From: Zingiber officinale
Lineage: Eukaryota; Streptophyta; Magnoliopsida; Zingiberales; Zingiberaceae
Reading direction: 5' to 3'
Assembly: GCF_018446385.1 (NCBI RefSeq)
Contig: NC_055991.1
Coordinates: forward strand, 116,603,794-116,667,793
DNA: 64,000 nt
This document shows, piece after piece, positions 1 through 12,700 of this stretch. How positions within the stretch are numbered: position 1 is the first letter of the stretch; the number at the start of each line of letters is the position of its first letter. A model generated the notes under the pieces. That model saw only the letters and a list, made by a program, of their open reading frames with translations. It was not told the origin of the DNA and ran no database searches. The position numbers and the translations under genes are program-made.

Positions 1-150
1 TTTAATTGGGAAAACCTTAAGTTTCTTTGCGTAGGGGGAGCCTTGGGATAGGTTCTTAAAAAGTCCTGTGATAAAATCCTAGCTCAATGGGGAGCGTAGG
101 TGTAGGGAGAGCCTTGTGATAGGTTCCAATGCATGTTTGCATTTTGTTTC

Positions 151-290
151 GGCGGTTGCCAAGTGTGTAGCCTTGGCAATGTAAGTCCATTCGGCGATTG
201 CCAAGTGTGTAGCCTTGGCAACGTAAGTCCATTCGGCGGTGTAAGTCCAAGTGTTTAGCCTTGGCAACGTAAGTCCATTTGGTATTAGCA
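151..290 (+). repeat. Short tandem repeat in retroelement tail
   Basis: Three imperfect copies of a unit of about 45 bp containing TTGCCAAGTGTGTAGCCTTG. The last copy is partly deleted. Confidence 0.7.
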
Positions 291-340
291 TGTTTATTTG
301 CTATTTGTTTTCCCTAACTTAAACGTATTGCCAAACACCA

Positions 341-353
341 AAAAGGGGGAGAT
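341..353 (+). other. Polypurine tract
   Basis: AAAAGGGGGAGAT lies immediately before the TGTTGG start of the LTR. This is the usual plus-strand priming site of plant LTR elements. Confidence 0.8.
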
Positions 354-1308
354 TGTTGGAGCAATCCCAATGGTTCATGGGACCATGTGTTTTGGTGTTT
401 GGGCAAAAGGTTTAAGTTATGTTTACCCTTGTTATTTGATATGTGTACTTGAGTTGTGCAGGACTGCAGGTGACACATGTGACTCAGGTTGACGGCTTCG
501 GGTCCGGTGAAAGATGGAGCATCCGAGGGACCGTGGACAAGGTAGCGAGGACAAGGGCCGAGGGAAGCGACTTCGAGGCATACGCAAAGGATGGCATTGG
601 GGACGAGCCGCGAGCTTGGATGCATCCGAGGGACGAGAGCCAAAGGAAGTAGGCTTGAAGGCAAGAGGTCAAGGCTGCAAAGAAGAGTCAAATGAGTCGT
701 GAGGGTACGAGTGCATGAGAGATTGTACTCGGAGTAAAATCCTAGTTTTAGGGGGTTACTGTAGCAGTACTGTAGCGCTACTATAGCAGTACTGTAGCGT
801 TACTATAGCAGTACTGTAGCAGTCAACTGCATGTTTTAGCAGTCGATTGGTGCAGTCGACTGGTAACGGGCAAATCAGGTTCGATTTGTTCCAAGCTCTA
901 TAAGAAGGAGCTTGGTATGGCCGGAAATTAGACTTGGTTAAAGCCTAATTAGTAGTCACAAGAGTTCTCAAGTGCTTGTGTAATCCAAGAGGTCTTGGTG
1001 AGTTTGTGGTGAGATTTCTCCACCCACAAGGAGCGACTTGAGATAACCGGAGTTTGCCGGGGGCTAATCCACCGACGGATAGGGATCGTCCACCTCAAGG
1101 ACAAGCCGTAGAGTAGGAGCCCTAATCTCCGAACCACGTTAAACGAACGTGTTAGCGGTTTGCTTGATCTTTCTTATAGTGTTTAGCTTTCTACGTGTTT
1201 ATTTTTATTTGTATTCCGCTGCGCAAGCTAACAATAGTGTAGGAAGCTAACGATTTGGGGGTGCCATCTATCCAACCCCCCTTCAAGCCGGCCACCGATC
1301 CTCCAACA
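354..1308 (+). mobile_element. 3' LTR, family A
   Basis: The sequence begins TGTTGGAGCAATCCCAATGG right after the polypurine tract and ends CTCCAACA, giving TG...CA ends and about 955 bp. The LTR at 47355-48355 is a clear relative with the same start and the same end region. The middle carries a microsatellite-like run of CAGTACTGTAGC units (about 760-825). A possible TATA-like CTATAAGAAG sits near 898. Confidence 0.85.
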
Positions 1309-1373
1309 CAATGGATCCTTCCCCGGGACCCCGCATGACAAGAGATTCGTGTACCAGACTGGCCTTTTTTTTT
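1309..1373 (+). mobile_element. SINE fragment (Au-like), 3' half
   Basis: Directly after the LTR is the segment with TTCCCCGGGACCCCGCAT. It continues to a CTGGCC plus poly-T end and matches the SINE at 12150-12282 in opposite orientation. The retrotransposon therefore seems to have inserted inside a SINE. The other half would lie left of the window. Confidence 0.6.
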
Positions 1374-1680
1374 ATTTACAAACAGAGTTATTTTATAAAA
1401 AGTTATGTTATATGTTAACAAACTTGAAAATGATTAGTTTATTTCATGATTAGTTCATGTGTAATTTAATGATTAGTTCATTTTATGATTAATTTATTTG
1501 TTGAGATGTATGTAATAGAATTGATCAATATTGATTTGATTTGATCATACGAATGATGAGTGAAAACGTAGTTATCACTTGATTTTATAAATTAACACAA
1601 ATTAACATTGAGTCAATCATAAATTACATGCATATGAATTATACTGAATTACTCAATAATATATTTATTTATGTTAGATC
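1374..1680. other. AT-rich spacer
   Basis: I see no gene or classified repeat here. The motif ATGATTAGTT recurs several times in the first part. Confidence 0.5.
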
Positions 1681-3000
1681 ATGACAACTAAAAACATCAT
1701 AGCTGAACTCAATAAGGAAGATAAACTTAATAGGGATAACTATAAAATATGGTACCTCAATATACAATATGTTCTTGAGGAATAAGAAGTTATAAAGATT
1801 GTTCATCAGTTTATGGAAGAACCTATAGATGCTTCTATAGCATAACATAAACATGATCTTGATGCATATAAGACATGGAAGAAAAAAATACTCCACTGCT
1901 AAGGAAATATTGATTAATTCAATGGTAGACGACCTAGTATTTGAGTACGAGTCATTACCATCTGCTTATGCAGTATGGGTTTCCCTAAGAGAAAATGGAG
2001 TTAGTTTGAGCAAGCTTTGTTAGCTGCCAATAAACTTTGGCAGCTACAAGAAGTGTCTGAATGTCACCATGGCCTAATATTAGAGAGAAATGGTGAGTAT
2101 GATTCGGGAGCTAAGGACTGTTGATCATGAGTTGACTGATAAATAACAGGTTCATGAAGTTATCCACTCTCTTCTTGATTCTTGGAAAATAATGAAACAA
2201 AATCTGACTCACAGTGAAAGTATCAAGACTTTTACTGATCTCTCACTTCATGTTGAATTGGAGACGAAGAGAATAGAATTTGCAAGAATATCTGGTCAAG
2301 CTTTTGTAGCTAAAGGTTCTAGATCCATGAATAAGAAAAGATGGTTTAAGAAATGAAAGGACAAGGAAAAGGAAACTAGTTATGTTGCTGGTCAAGGCCC
2401 AATCAAGAAGAATGGAAAGAAGTATGGAAAGAAACCTAAAGGCAAGCTAACTTGCTATAACTGTGGCAAGAAGGCTCACATTTCTCGGGATTTTACTGAG
2501 CTGAAAAAGATAGATCCATGTTTAACTTCTTTTCATGAGCATTATGTTGCTAGTTCAGTGTTGTTAGCTGATTCTTTTCCTTCGTAGATTATAGATTAAG
2601 AATCAACGAACCATGTAGTTTATGATCAAGCTACATACGTAGAATATCGTCAAGTACTAGCTAGAAACAAATGGATATATGTGTGAAATAATACATGGAT
2701 TTAAGTAAAGGAAGTTATACTTGCAAACTCAACTTACGTAGTGGGCTTACTTTGTTTCTACATAATATCCTTTATGCTCCTGAGATTCGGCGGAATCTGG
2801 TTTCCGTTACTAGTTTTCTTTATTTGGGTTATTGTATAAACTTTTTCAATTAATGTGTGTAAATTTGAATTAACTCTGTGTTAATTGGGTGTGGTTATAT
2901 AACAAATGGTTTCATGATTCTTGATGTTAAATTGGATATTAATTATGGTATTAATCGTTGTTTTTCAAACATTGCTGTTGTTATTTGTCTATCCATTTGT
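1681..3000 (+). pseudogene. Decayed Ty1/copia gag-protease region
   Basis: Reading from ATG at 1681 gives a gag-like start (TTKNIIAELNKEDKLNRDNY) with a stop after about 36 codons, then more stops and frame changes. A CCHC zinc-knuckle stretch (CYNCGKKAHISRD) lies near 2454-2500. A gag-pre-integrase-like stretch (LHNILYAPEIRRNLVSVTSF) lies near 2757-2815. The order fits a copia polyprotein, but the copy cannot code. It is not visibly related to the copia host element at 16242-55479. Confidence 0.75.
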
Positions 3001-3029
3001 TAAATGGATATTAATAACCAATGAGCAAA

Positions 3030-3550
3030 CTCAAATTTTGATGAATGATAAATAGATTAAAGTTAGATGTTATATTTATCTAACTTCTTTACCAAGTATG
3101 CAGGAATTGAAGAGTTTAGAGAACCTGACACTAGGCTAAAGTCCAAGCTAAAACTCAATTAGGTATGAGAACCTGATAACTAGTATGAAGTCTAGATATG
3201 TGATTCTAGCAGGAAGTCCAGCTGAGTCTGCGGGACATGACAGCTAGTTGAAGTTTAGATGTGTGATTCTGCCAGGAAGACCTAATGGGTAAAAAGGCAA
3301 GTCAAGTGATTGTAACTAGTAAGTGAAGATAAATAATGTTGGATCTAAAGCACTAGAGGAGGGGAGGGAGGATGAATAGCGCTCGTGGCTTTCACTTTCG
3401 TTTTGAAAAACTTTCGAGTAATTATGCAGCGAAAAAGTAAAAATAATTGAAAACACAGACATCAAGATTTACTTGATTCGGACCCTGAGGTGACTCCTAT
3501 TGCTTGTGAATATAACCTACATAATCAGATGGTAGAAAATTATACCAAGA
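3030..3550. mobile_element. LTR scraps
   Basis: From 3337, TGTTGGATCTAAAGCACTAG followed by the text for 'GAATAGCGCTCGTGGC' is the reverse complement of the LTR 3' end seen in the gag-only elements at 18038-34409. This is a minus-strand LTR remnant ending near 3550. The 3030-3336 part has repeated motifs such as GAACCTGA and AGGAAGTCCAGC that look like another LTR, but I cannot set its limits. Confidence 0.5.
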
Positions 3551-5640
3551 TTTTATTGAATATCTAATCTTATTTAATATATGAAGACAACAATTTTTAA
3601 TTATTTTTTAAAATTTAAAAATATATTTATTTGATTCTTGATCGTTTATTCTTCATTCTAGATAATAAAATAAAATAAATCAATGCTAAAGATAAAAGGA
3701 AAGCCAAATAAAGTTGTGATGATACAACCACTTTCAACATTCTGGTCAACTTTCACCTTATTATTGAATATTTTTTCCCTTGTTAGATAGCGGAAGCATA
3801 GTGGAAGAATATTGGCTTCTAAAATTATTATTCAGATAGTTAATAAAAATTTTCATAGGTGTTATCTAACTAGTTAATTATTTTTTTTTATTCTACTTCC
3901 ACCTTTAACTTGTTTAAAAAATATATTTTATAATTTCAATTTTTTGATTTTAATGACCTATGATAGTAAAAGTTAAAATTTATCATCTCAACAACCTTAT
4001 ACTGTTAACTCCCATCTATGTATAGAGAAATCGAAAAAGTATAATTGACCAAAATGGAATTTTTTTTTTGATTTATCAAGATTCAAATTTTTACCCTAAT
4101 TTTAATGACCTAAAGGATGTATAATGGATCTTTGTTTTACAGCTGGATTGCATTCATAGGAGCTTTTCAAATATAAAAGTGAGGATGCCTTTGCTTACTA
4201 TTTTGAATGTTTAAAAGTTATTTTCTATTTTATAAAAAAAATATATCTTTTAGAAAATAAAAATAAAAAATACATAAACACCCAAATTTATAGGATTATC
4301 AAGTACATTTGCCAGCTTTTTAGATCGGTTTAAAAAATATTTAATTTATATTTAAAATTATTGAATTCGAATCTAATATAATTTTTTTCTAGTTGAATTT
4401 AATTCTATAATATTTTATTTAATTGTTAATCGTGAATCAAATTCTAATTACTTTTAAGTAATTTTAATTTAAAAATTCAAATTAAAATCTTGAATTTAAG
4501 TCATAACTATAACATAATTCCGTTCAAATTTCAAAGTTCGGATATTTCAAATCAAACCCAAGCTATATATTTTATAACCTAGAATTTATATAGTAATATT
4601 TTCATATTATTCAATTTATTTATCACGCATTCTCATGATAAAAGAAAATTCATTCGTGCCCAACATCTCCGTTAGTATATCTCTAAATCAATACAAAAAG
4701 TTAAATTATGAATAATTACTCATCTAATATTTGTCTCATACTCTCAATTATATTCTCTATGGACGTGTCTTAATTCAATAGTGAATTACATTTTTAATCC
4801 CTACTTTTTGTTCAATTTTTAATATGTACATTCATATTACCTTACAATTTTTTTTCAATTTCAAATTTTTTTCTTAAAATTTTAATTAACCACTCGTAAT
4901 TCTGACATGAAAAATTAATTTGAACATTTTTATTTTTTATGAGCGGCAAATTTTTTAAGTCAACGAATATAAAATAAAAGTCATGTCACCTTAAAAATAA
5001 AAATCAATAAAATATAATTATTTTATTGATTTTTATTTTTAAGATATGGGATTTTAATTTTGTATTTTTTTATTTAATTTACAGGTGGACTTAAAAAAAA
5101 ATTGTTACATAGATGATTCATCTATAAAAATAAAATTGCTCAAATTTATTTTTCATCTAACAATTATTGAGGATGAATTCGAATTCCAGAAAAAAAAAAT
5201 AGAAAATAATGTAAGTTAATATACTGTAAATTTATAAATAACAGTATTAAAATTGGAAAAGTGTAACTTAGGGGGTTAAAAATATAATTTTCTCCGCGAG
5301 CGAACAGACAAACTCATCACAGAATAAGACACAAACAAATTAGATGCATTCGCTTCGAACAATTAGTATGACTCATACATTTAACCCACCCACCTAACTT
5401 ATCGCTGGGCCTACCCACCTAAATTATTTAATCCATTATTTCTTAAAAACAATTTTCTTAAAAAGAAAAATACGGATGGAAAATTTCCCCACTCCAGCTA
5501 GAAAGCCCATGAGCTTGCAGACGTTGACCATCTAACCACTCAATCATAAACTTCGACACCTTCACATCTCTTTCTTCCTCAACCCTCCTTCAGCTCTGTC
5601 TGCTTCTTTCTCCCTGCGGCAGCAATTGCGATAACATCAA
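3551..5640. other. AT-rich intergenic spacer
   Basis: Long A/T runs with no supported coding sequence or RNA gene. From about 5510 the base composition rises toward the small gene downstream. Confidence 0.6.
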
Positions 5641-5817
5641 TATCTGTCCGTGCTAAACACCTTCGACCGCCATGTCATCGCCGGGCCCGTATTCACCGTG
5701 ATTTACTCCCTCTCATACTCGTGGGGCAGGGGTGAGGGGGCCGCTAGGCGGCGGGACCCGCCTTTTGCAACATGTCTGCTTCTTTCTCCCTCCCTCACTC
5801 CTTCATTCCTCTGTGCC

Positions 5818-5985
5818 ATGGGGAAATTTTGCTGTGGCCCCGAGGAGGAGGAAAATGGCGGCGGCCTCGGCATCGACATGACTGGATTTCTCGTCGCCGC
5901 GCTCATCGCTCTGGTGCTGATTCTTCTCTGCTCCCAACAACCTCGCCGGCGCACCATGGTCACCGTTTGTCCCAGCCGCTGCTAA
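5818..5985 (+). CDS. Small single-span membrane protein, function unknown
   Basis: This frame encodes 55 residues from the ATG at 5818. The start is MGKFCCGPEEEENGGG, with a glycine at position 2 and a CC pair at 5-6, so N-myristoylation plus palmitoylation is conceivable. One hydrophobic helix follows (about residues 20-38, TGFLVAALIALVLILLC), then a basic patch PRRR and a short tail ending in cysteine. I chose this ATG over the longer frame from 5650 because the upstream part is low in coding character and this ATG opens the acidic-cysteine N-terminus. GC content is well above the flanks, as in a short intronless plant gene. I do not recognise a named family. Many plants have short anonymous MGKxCC-type membrane proteins, and no function can be assigned. 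Confidence 0.6.
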   Translation: MGKFCCGPEEEENGGGLGIDMTGFLVAALIALVLILLCSQQPRRRTMVTVCPSRC

Positions 5986-6470
5986 ACAACAAGTTAATTT
6001 CCTCTTAATTTGTTTCCTATAAATTAATTAAACTGTGGTTGATCTGGATATATATATATGAAATTCGACGTTGATACTGTCGTTGCCCGGTTTAAAGTTT
6101 ATGTTTGGGCATCAGTGTTTCTGCAAAAAATTTGTTTCTTTTTTCTTGTTCTTTGGTGCTGATGGAGAGATGAAAAGGGAAGACGCCTGATGAATCTTTA
6201 TCCGGTGTTAATTAAATTGAATATAATCGATTATGGATTCCTGTTTACTTATTTAGAGAGAGAGAGAATGGATCTGTGTTTTTGGAATTCTTGAGTATGA
6301 AGCCGAGAGGGGAAAGGGAAAGAGTCAAAACCTGTTTAGTTTGAGGGAGGGGAAAGAATGAAAAGAATGTACCTTGTTCATTTTTGTTTCACACTTCGAA
6401 ACAGGTGCGGAAAGAACTGACAAGGGCCTAGCCCTCTGGTCTGCCTGTCCTGATCTGTTCCTAGATCAGC
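5986..6470. other. Downstream region of the small gene
   Basis: Likely 3' UTR followed by non-coding sequence. A short GAGAGAGAGAGA run is present near 6257. No further gene is seen. Confidence 0.4.
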
Positions 6471-6515
6471 GATTGTGATAGGAGGATAGATCCGATTGTG
6501 ATAGGAGGATAGATC
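6471..6515 (+). repeat. 22-bp tandem duplication
   Basis: GATTGTGATAGGAGGATAGA occurs twice, starting at 6471 and about 6495. Confidence 0.85.
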
Positions 6516-6657
6516 GTTTGGTTCATTTTTAATTTAATTAGGAGAGGACCACTTATATATATTTTGGAGAGTAATGGCTCATATTTGTTTGGTTCATTTT
6601 TAATTTAATTAGGAGAGGACCACTTATATATATTTTTGGAGAGTAATGGCTCATATT
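6516..6657 (+). repeat. 71-bp tandem duplication
   Basis: Two nearly identical units start at 6516 and 6587 with GTTTGGTTCATTTTTAATTT. They differ by one T in a T-run and at the end. The high identity implies a recent duplication. Confidence 0.9.
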
Positions 6658-9628
6658 TATTTTATAGGTGGGGATCATAACACTTTATCAATACATAACT
6701 CTATCAATACATATAAGTGATTACTTTTTTAGTCCGCAAAAAGAGAATCAGAGGATTTGAGCTATTGTGAGGACAAATCTTTTAGACCATTTTTAATAGA
6801 CCAAAAGAGGATAATTTATATATATTGGTGGGGTCATGACTCGTATTTATTTTATAAATAAACTGTTTTGATTGTAGCAATTATAATTCATAATTATTAT
6901 AATATAATGTTAACTAGACATGACTACTACAACTATGAGGATAGTCTAATTTTTTTAATCTCTTTCTTAAATTACACATCGGATCGCGGTCAGAATTTGG
7001 CCAACATTGACTGTAATCTCTCGGTGTTTATCTTCCCATCTAAATTATACTTTTGGGTCGACCTAGACGGTAGAAGGCTGTCGACAGTGGGTGAGCTATC
7101 CCCTACTCATTACCCTATTGTTCGCCCATCGTCAAAATTATAACTTAGGTGGGAAGGTGAAATCAGAGGAGATCGTAGTCAATTTTAACTGGATTTCGGC
7201 CATGATCCGACTTATAAATTGTAAAAGGGACCAAGAAATAACTAGGGATTGTGGACCAAAGATTGTAGACTAGAGGATTAGGACTCTACAACTAGGTAGA
7301 ACTATAATTCAATAACTTATAATCTCTCACCTCATAGCTAATTTGATGGTTGATTATAAGTTATCTTCCTTCCTTCCTTCCTTCCTATAATTTGGAGATA
7401 TACGGTGAGGGACATATAGGATGAGTATAGTATTATATATAATAATTCAATAACCACTCTAGTATAATATTGATTCAAAAAAAAGGTCAATCTTGTAATA
7501 GTTGTAATTTATAGCCACTATAATATATTATTATTAATACTAATTATTAGTGGGAATGTCTATATTATAGCAGTGTTGATCTCCTAATTATTATTATAGT
7601 GTTAAAAATAAAAGTATTTTCAAAAATTAGAAAATTTTACATACAATCTCTATTGGTAAATAAAATTTTACATAGAGTGTCAATGATAAAAAATTTTATT
7701 TTCATTCTCTAGTTAAATATATTTATCTAATTACTCATAATATTTTTAGATATAAAAAGTTTAAAAATAAATATAATTACTCTTAAATTCAGTACATTAA
7801 ATTAGAATCTAGTATATTTTCTATTAAATTGAATACTATTTTTTTTATATCTTAATTGGATGAAAAATATATTAATTTTTTTTTAAATGATACTCAATTA
7901 GATGTAAAATATACTGAATTTTCTTCACTATCGATGAACACATTTTTGGGGTAGTCACTAAAATAGATTGAATTCTTTTTGAACGTAGGAAACTCCTTAG
8001 TTGAGAGGAATAATAACTGGTTTATGCCCAAAAACATAGCTCAATTGTCTAATTCTTTTACTTTATGCATTTAACTCTCTTGTAGTTCCACCCAAAACAG
8101 GTGGAGACGTGGAGTATCTTCTACATCTATCGTTTTAAAAATTTAAAATTAGTTGATTCTCATTTCACGATAGATCGAATAAGAGATTGAACTATCTCCC
8201 CCGCTACTAGCAATACCTCACCAATGCATTCCACCGAATGCACGTTAAAAATTAAATATGATGTATGCGCTTGGTTACAGTTAGAAGGAATTGAGATCCA
8301 GTAGCTACAAAAAATCACATCTAACAAATGAGGCGCCTTTCACATCGATCCATCATGGTTCCCCCGGGGCACGTGACCGCCAACGACTTCATTAGAAGAA
8401 AATCTGAAGTCATGGGCTCACTCATTTTAACAACAAATACAAAGTAGAAATCAAAATAGATACATAAATAACCATGTAAATCATAGATATATCATTGAGC
8501 AAAAGAAAATGTTTTTTTTTTAGAAAAAAATGTATACATTACAGTAGTAGCAATGGATCAGATATTCTCTTTTAGTGATTCTACAAAATTACTAGTCATA
8601 ACATTTTTTTATTGAGAATTATGTCAAAGTATCATATATATTCATGTATATTCATGATAATACAGCAAATCGAAGAACACCAATAGTAGGTAAACAGGTG
8701 CTAACTACAGAAGACACAAAATCACAACAAAATTCTCTTTAGGATGTAAAAAAAACAGCTCTTCTCCTGCACCGAAAAAAAGTTCGTTACTCATGAATAC
8801 AGATGAGTAAAAGATTGGCTAAATCCAATTAACGGATCAAATTGATAGAAGTTAAAAGTTGGGTTTGATTAATTCAAAATTTTAATATTTTTTAAAAATA
8901 TTTATTATTTTGGTTTAATAAATTTGATCTCAATTTTAAAATTTTTAATTCAATTAAATTAAATTCAGCTATAATTCCGAATAGGAATTGAAAGTTTAAA
9001 ATTTTCCCTCCTCGTGTTCTATCTAATAAAAAATTCAATTATTTTAGTTTTGGACTTATGATTTAAATGATTTATTTGAATTATAGTTGATCATTATAGG
9101 GAGGATTTTTTTTATTAATTTTATCAAAATTCAAATCCTTATCTTATAATAGTAACTCTGTCTCATACTAATCAACTCAATTTTACCCCGAGGACAATAG
9201 TATTTTAAACCTATGGTAGCTAAGGTAATCCACTAACAATATTTTACACCTAGATCCATTGTTAAAAAAAATATTTTTTATATTAATCAACCATTTACTT
9301 GGAATCAAATTTTTCCTACCCATTTTTTAATAAATTATTATTTCCAATAAAAAAATTATAGATTCTGTTATATATATATATATATTTCATATGATTTATG
9401 GTGCTCACCATTTATTTTTTTTTAAGGGAGATCAATTAATAAACAATTGAGTATTTTTAAAAAACATATATATGGATTGATGAGTACGTAGATAAGATTT
9501 TTTATTTTGATGCGACAATAATCTGACGCATACAAAATATTAAAAAAAAAACACTTTTAGATTTATATGCCGTTGATACATTAATTGAACATTAGTCCAT
9601 CACCAATTCAGCAAGCAACTAATTTGCT
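6658..9628. other. AT-rich intergenic spacer upstream of the phosphatase gene
   Basis: No supported gene. It holds a (TTCC)n microsatellite at about 7365-7386, a (TA)n run near 9369-9386 and a G-box CACGTG at about 8371. The G-box is more than 1.4 kb from the next start codon and need not be functional. Confidence 0.55.
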
Positions 9629-9636
9629 TATAAATA
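9629..9636 (+). promoter_or_regulatory. Candidate TATA box of the phosphatase gene
   Basis: TATAAATA lies about 158 bp before the ATG at 9794, in a sensible position for a plant promoter. This rests on the motif alone. Confidence 0.45.
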
Positions 9637-9793
9637 CGAAGAAGATATATTCCCGGCACTTCGTTTCCCAACAAATATTATTAATACGGCGACGGCAAGC
9701 ATTCTTCAAGGAATATTCTGTTATTCTACTTGTTGGCGAAGCGACATGTAGTCGCCGTGGAGCGTCTGATTTCGCTGCCGGCGGCTATACTGG

Positions 9794-12700
9794 ATGGGGC
9801 GAGCTCACCCTTCCATCGCCTTCCTCCTCCTCCTCTTCATCTGCTTCCTGGTGAGCACTCTTGTCGCCTTGTCCGACAGCCGGCGCCAGGATCCGCTTCT
9901 CCCCCTTCCGAACGCGAATCCGCTCCGGTTCTCTGCTGACGGATCGCCCTTCAAGATCGCGCTCTTCGCCGATCTCCACTATGGCGAGAACGCGTGGACC
10001 GACTGGGGCCCCGCGCAGGACGATGGCTCCGATCGAGTCATGTCGGCGGTGCTCGACGCGGAGGATCCAGGTCATAGATCTAATAGTTCTTCACAGTAAA
10101 CGTCTTAATATTAACCGTTCATAGAATGCAGTCTTCACATAAGCTTGCTTTTTAGCATGCCTCCATTCTCAAGAAAGAGGTATGAGTACTGTGTTTGGGC
10201 ATTGTGTGATTCACCCAAATATTATAGCTTCAATTGCGTTGATATAAAGCCAATGTACCTTTTGCTGATTTCTCAGTTTTCTGAAACGAATGGAAATGAG
10301 CAAATTTGACAAGCGGGAGAGGGAAGAAAAGGAACTTTTTTTGTTTAATAGGATTTATGATTATTGTCAAGCTCACTAGAGAAGCTTATTATCCGATGGC
10401 CAAATGAAAAGAAAGAAAAGTAGAAGAGGGTAAGCTAAAAGAAAAACAATTAAAGTTGGTAGAGAAGATTGAAGTGGTCAAGGGAAGAGGAAGAGAATTA
10501 CATTGATATATGGAAACTGGAATGATAAAATTTAGCATCATCTTATAATTCTGTATATTGAAGTTTTGCAAAATTTAAATTTGAAGATGATGGATTTATT
10601 TGTGCAATAGTTGGCTGCTATGGTGCTTGATAGCAACTTCCAATATATTCTGTGAAATGAAGATAAATATTGTCATTTTAGTTTGGACTTTCGAGTGTGG
10701 TGTTTTGTGATTCATAGTTATGTCAATATATTGTTTCTCAAAACTTATTGTTAAAGTTTTGTGTGTGTACTTTGTGCACAAACTGTTCTGATTTCATGAG
10801 CTTTGATAACCTCTTCTATTTTTTTTTATTTATAGTAATCGTTTTTCTGTTAAACCTTCCTGATATATATATATATATACACACACACACAAACACACAC
10901 ACAACTTTGTGCCTAATATGTACATGCTTTGGCTTTCCATTCAGCTCCAGTATTTATTGAAGCTGAATGAAAAACTCTGCTCTACTCTCCTCGTATTTGT
11001 GGGGTTGATCATCATTTATGAAGTTTCAAATTTCCTTAATTGCAGACTTTGTGATCTATTTGGGGGATGTTATTACTGCAAACAACCTACCAATTACTAA
11101 TGCATCCTTGTATTGGGATAGAGCTCTTTCTTTAACAAGAAACAAAGGGAAACCTTGGTCTACTGTGTTTGGCAATCATGATGATGCTCTATTTGAGTGG
11201 CCATCTGAGTGGTTTTCAGCCACCGGTATTCCGCAGGTCAATTGTCCATCAGCAAATGTGCCATTTTCAGGTAAAACGGGCCAAAAAGTTTTCATACGTT
11301 TTCATATTTACTGACACGCTTTTATCTTAAGTTAATTCATTTAACAGTACTAGCAAAATTTATACACATGATCTTCAAATAATTTAATATCGTAGATAAT
11401 TTTTTTGCATAACATAGTCAAAATTTATTTGCATGAATGTAGTATCTAAATTCAGGATTCTTCCAACATCTGTGAAATTTTTTTCCATTAACGATTACAA
11501 AAGTTTATCTCAAAGTGTCTGTAGATTGAGTGAAATATGGGAAGATAGTTTTTACTGGAAGCATATTAATGATGCATGCCATGTCGTGCAGGAGATACTG
11601 ATTGCAGTTTCAAGGGAACAACAAGAATCGAGTTGATCAGTACTGAAATTAATAAGAATGTGTTATCTCGTACCACTAGGGGTCCTAACACCCTTTGGCC
11701 TAGTGTTTCCAACTATGTATTACAAGTGTCTTCCTACAAAGATCCAATGCTTCCGGTTGTATTTTTCTATTTCCTAGATTCGGGTGGTGGTTCCTACCCA
11801 GAAGTTGTATCAAAGGCTCAGGCCAAATGGTTCCAGAGGCAATCGCAGGGGATCAACCCAAATGCCAGGTACATGGCAGAATGCCTTTACTTTAAGTTCT
11901 AATATGAATTTGATGCTTGGTAATTTTGATTTGCAGCATTCCGGAGGTTATCTTTTGGCATATACCAAGTAGAGCTTACCAGAAAGTAGCTCCTGTGCCT
12001 ACTACTCAAATTCATACACCATGTGTTGGTTCCATCAACAAAGAAAAAGTGGCTTCTCAAGAATCAGAATGGGGAATCATGGATATCCTTGTATCAAGGG
12101 CTTCTGTTAAGGTACCAAAACATCACATACAGTAGGTCTCAATGCATTAAAGGGCAGCTTGGTGCACGAAGCTCCCGCTATGCGGGGTCCCGGGGAAGGA
12201 TCCATTGTACGCAGTCTTACCTTGTTTTTTTTTGCAAGAGTCTATTTCCAGGATTCCAACCCGTGACCTTTTGGTCAATGGCTAGGTCTCAATGCATTAC
12301 TAATGTTTTTTTTTTAAAAAAAAATTATTTTTGTGATTTCCATTAAAGGAAACTTTTACTAAGCTAAAAGGAAAATTCTAAATTTGTCATGCTTTATGAA
12401 TCTAAGTGAAGCAATATGCACCTAGCAAGATATAAAATGCTTAGACTGGGGTGTGTAGTCACAAGAAAAGATGAAATGAAAAAAATACTTACATTTGATA
12501 GCTGATCCTACCTGACACACTCAAGTAAATCTCCGGCAGTGGAGAATGAAGGAGAAAATGAACATTAGTTTAGGGTTTTTTCCCTAGTTTGTGTCCATAT
12601 CTTCTGTGAACTACAGCTTGTCGTCCGGAGTTGATGACGATTTGGAGACGGGAGTGGTATGGAGCAGAGAATGGAATGGAGCCGAGAATGGGCTAGAGTT

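Larger units (their letters stand above)
1..353 (+). mobile_element. 3' internal end of an LTR retrotransposon
   Basis: This is the non-coding end of an LTR element whose body lies left of the window. It runs directly into a polypurine tract and a 3' LTR. A unit of about 45 bp with the core GTGTAGCCTTGGCAAYGTAA is repeated three times between about 151 and 290, and a matching scrap in reverse occurs near 43100. No open coding region is convincing. Confidence 0.7.
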
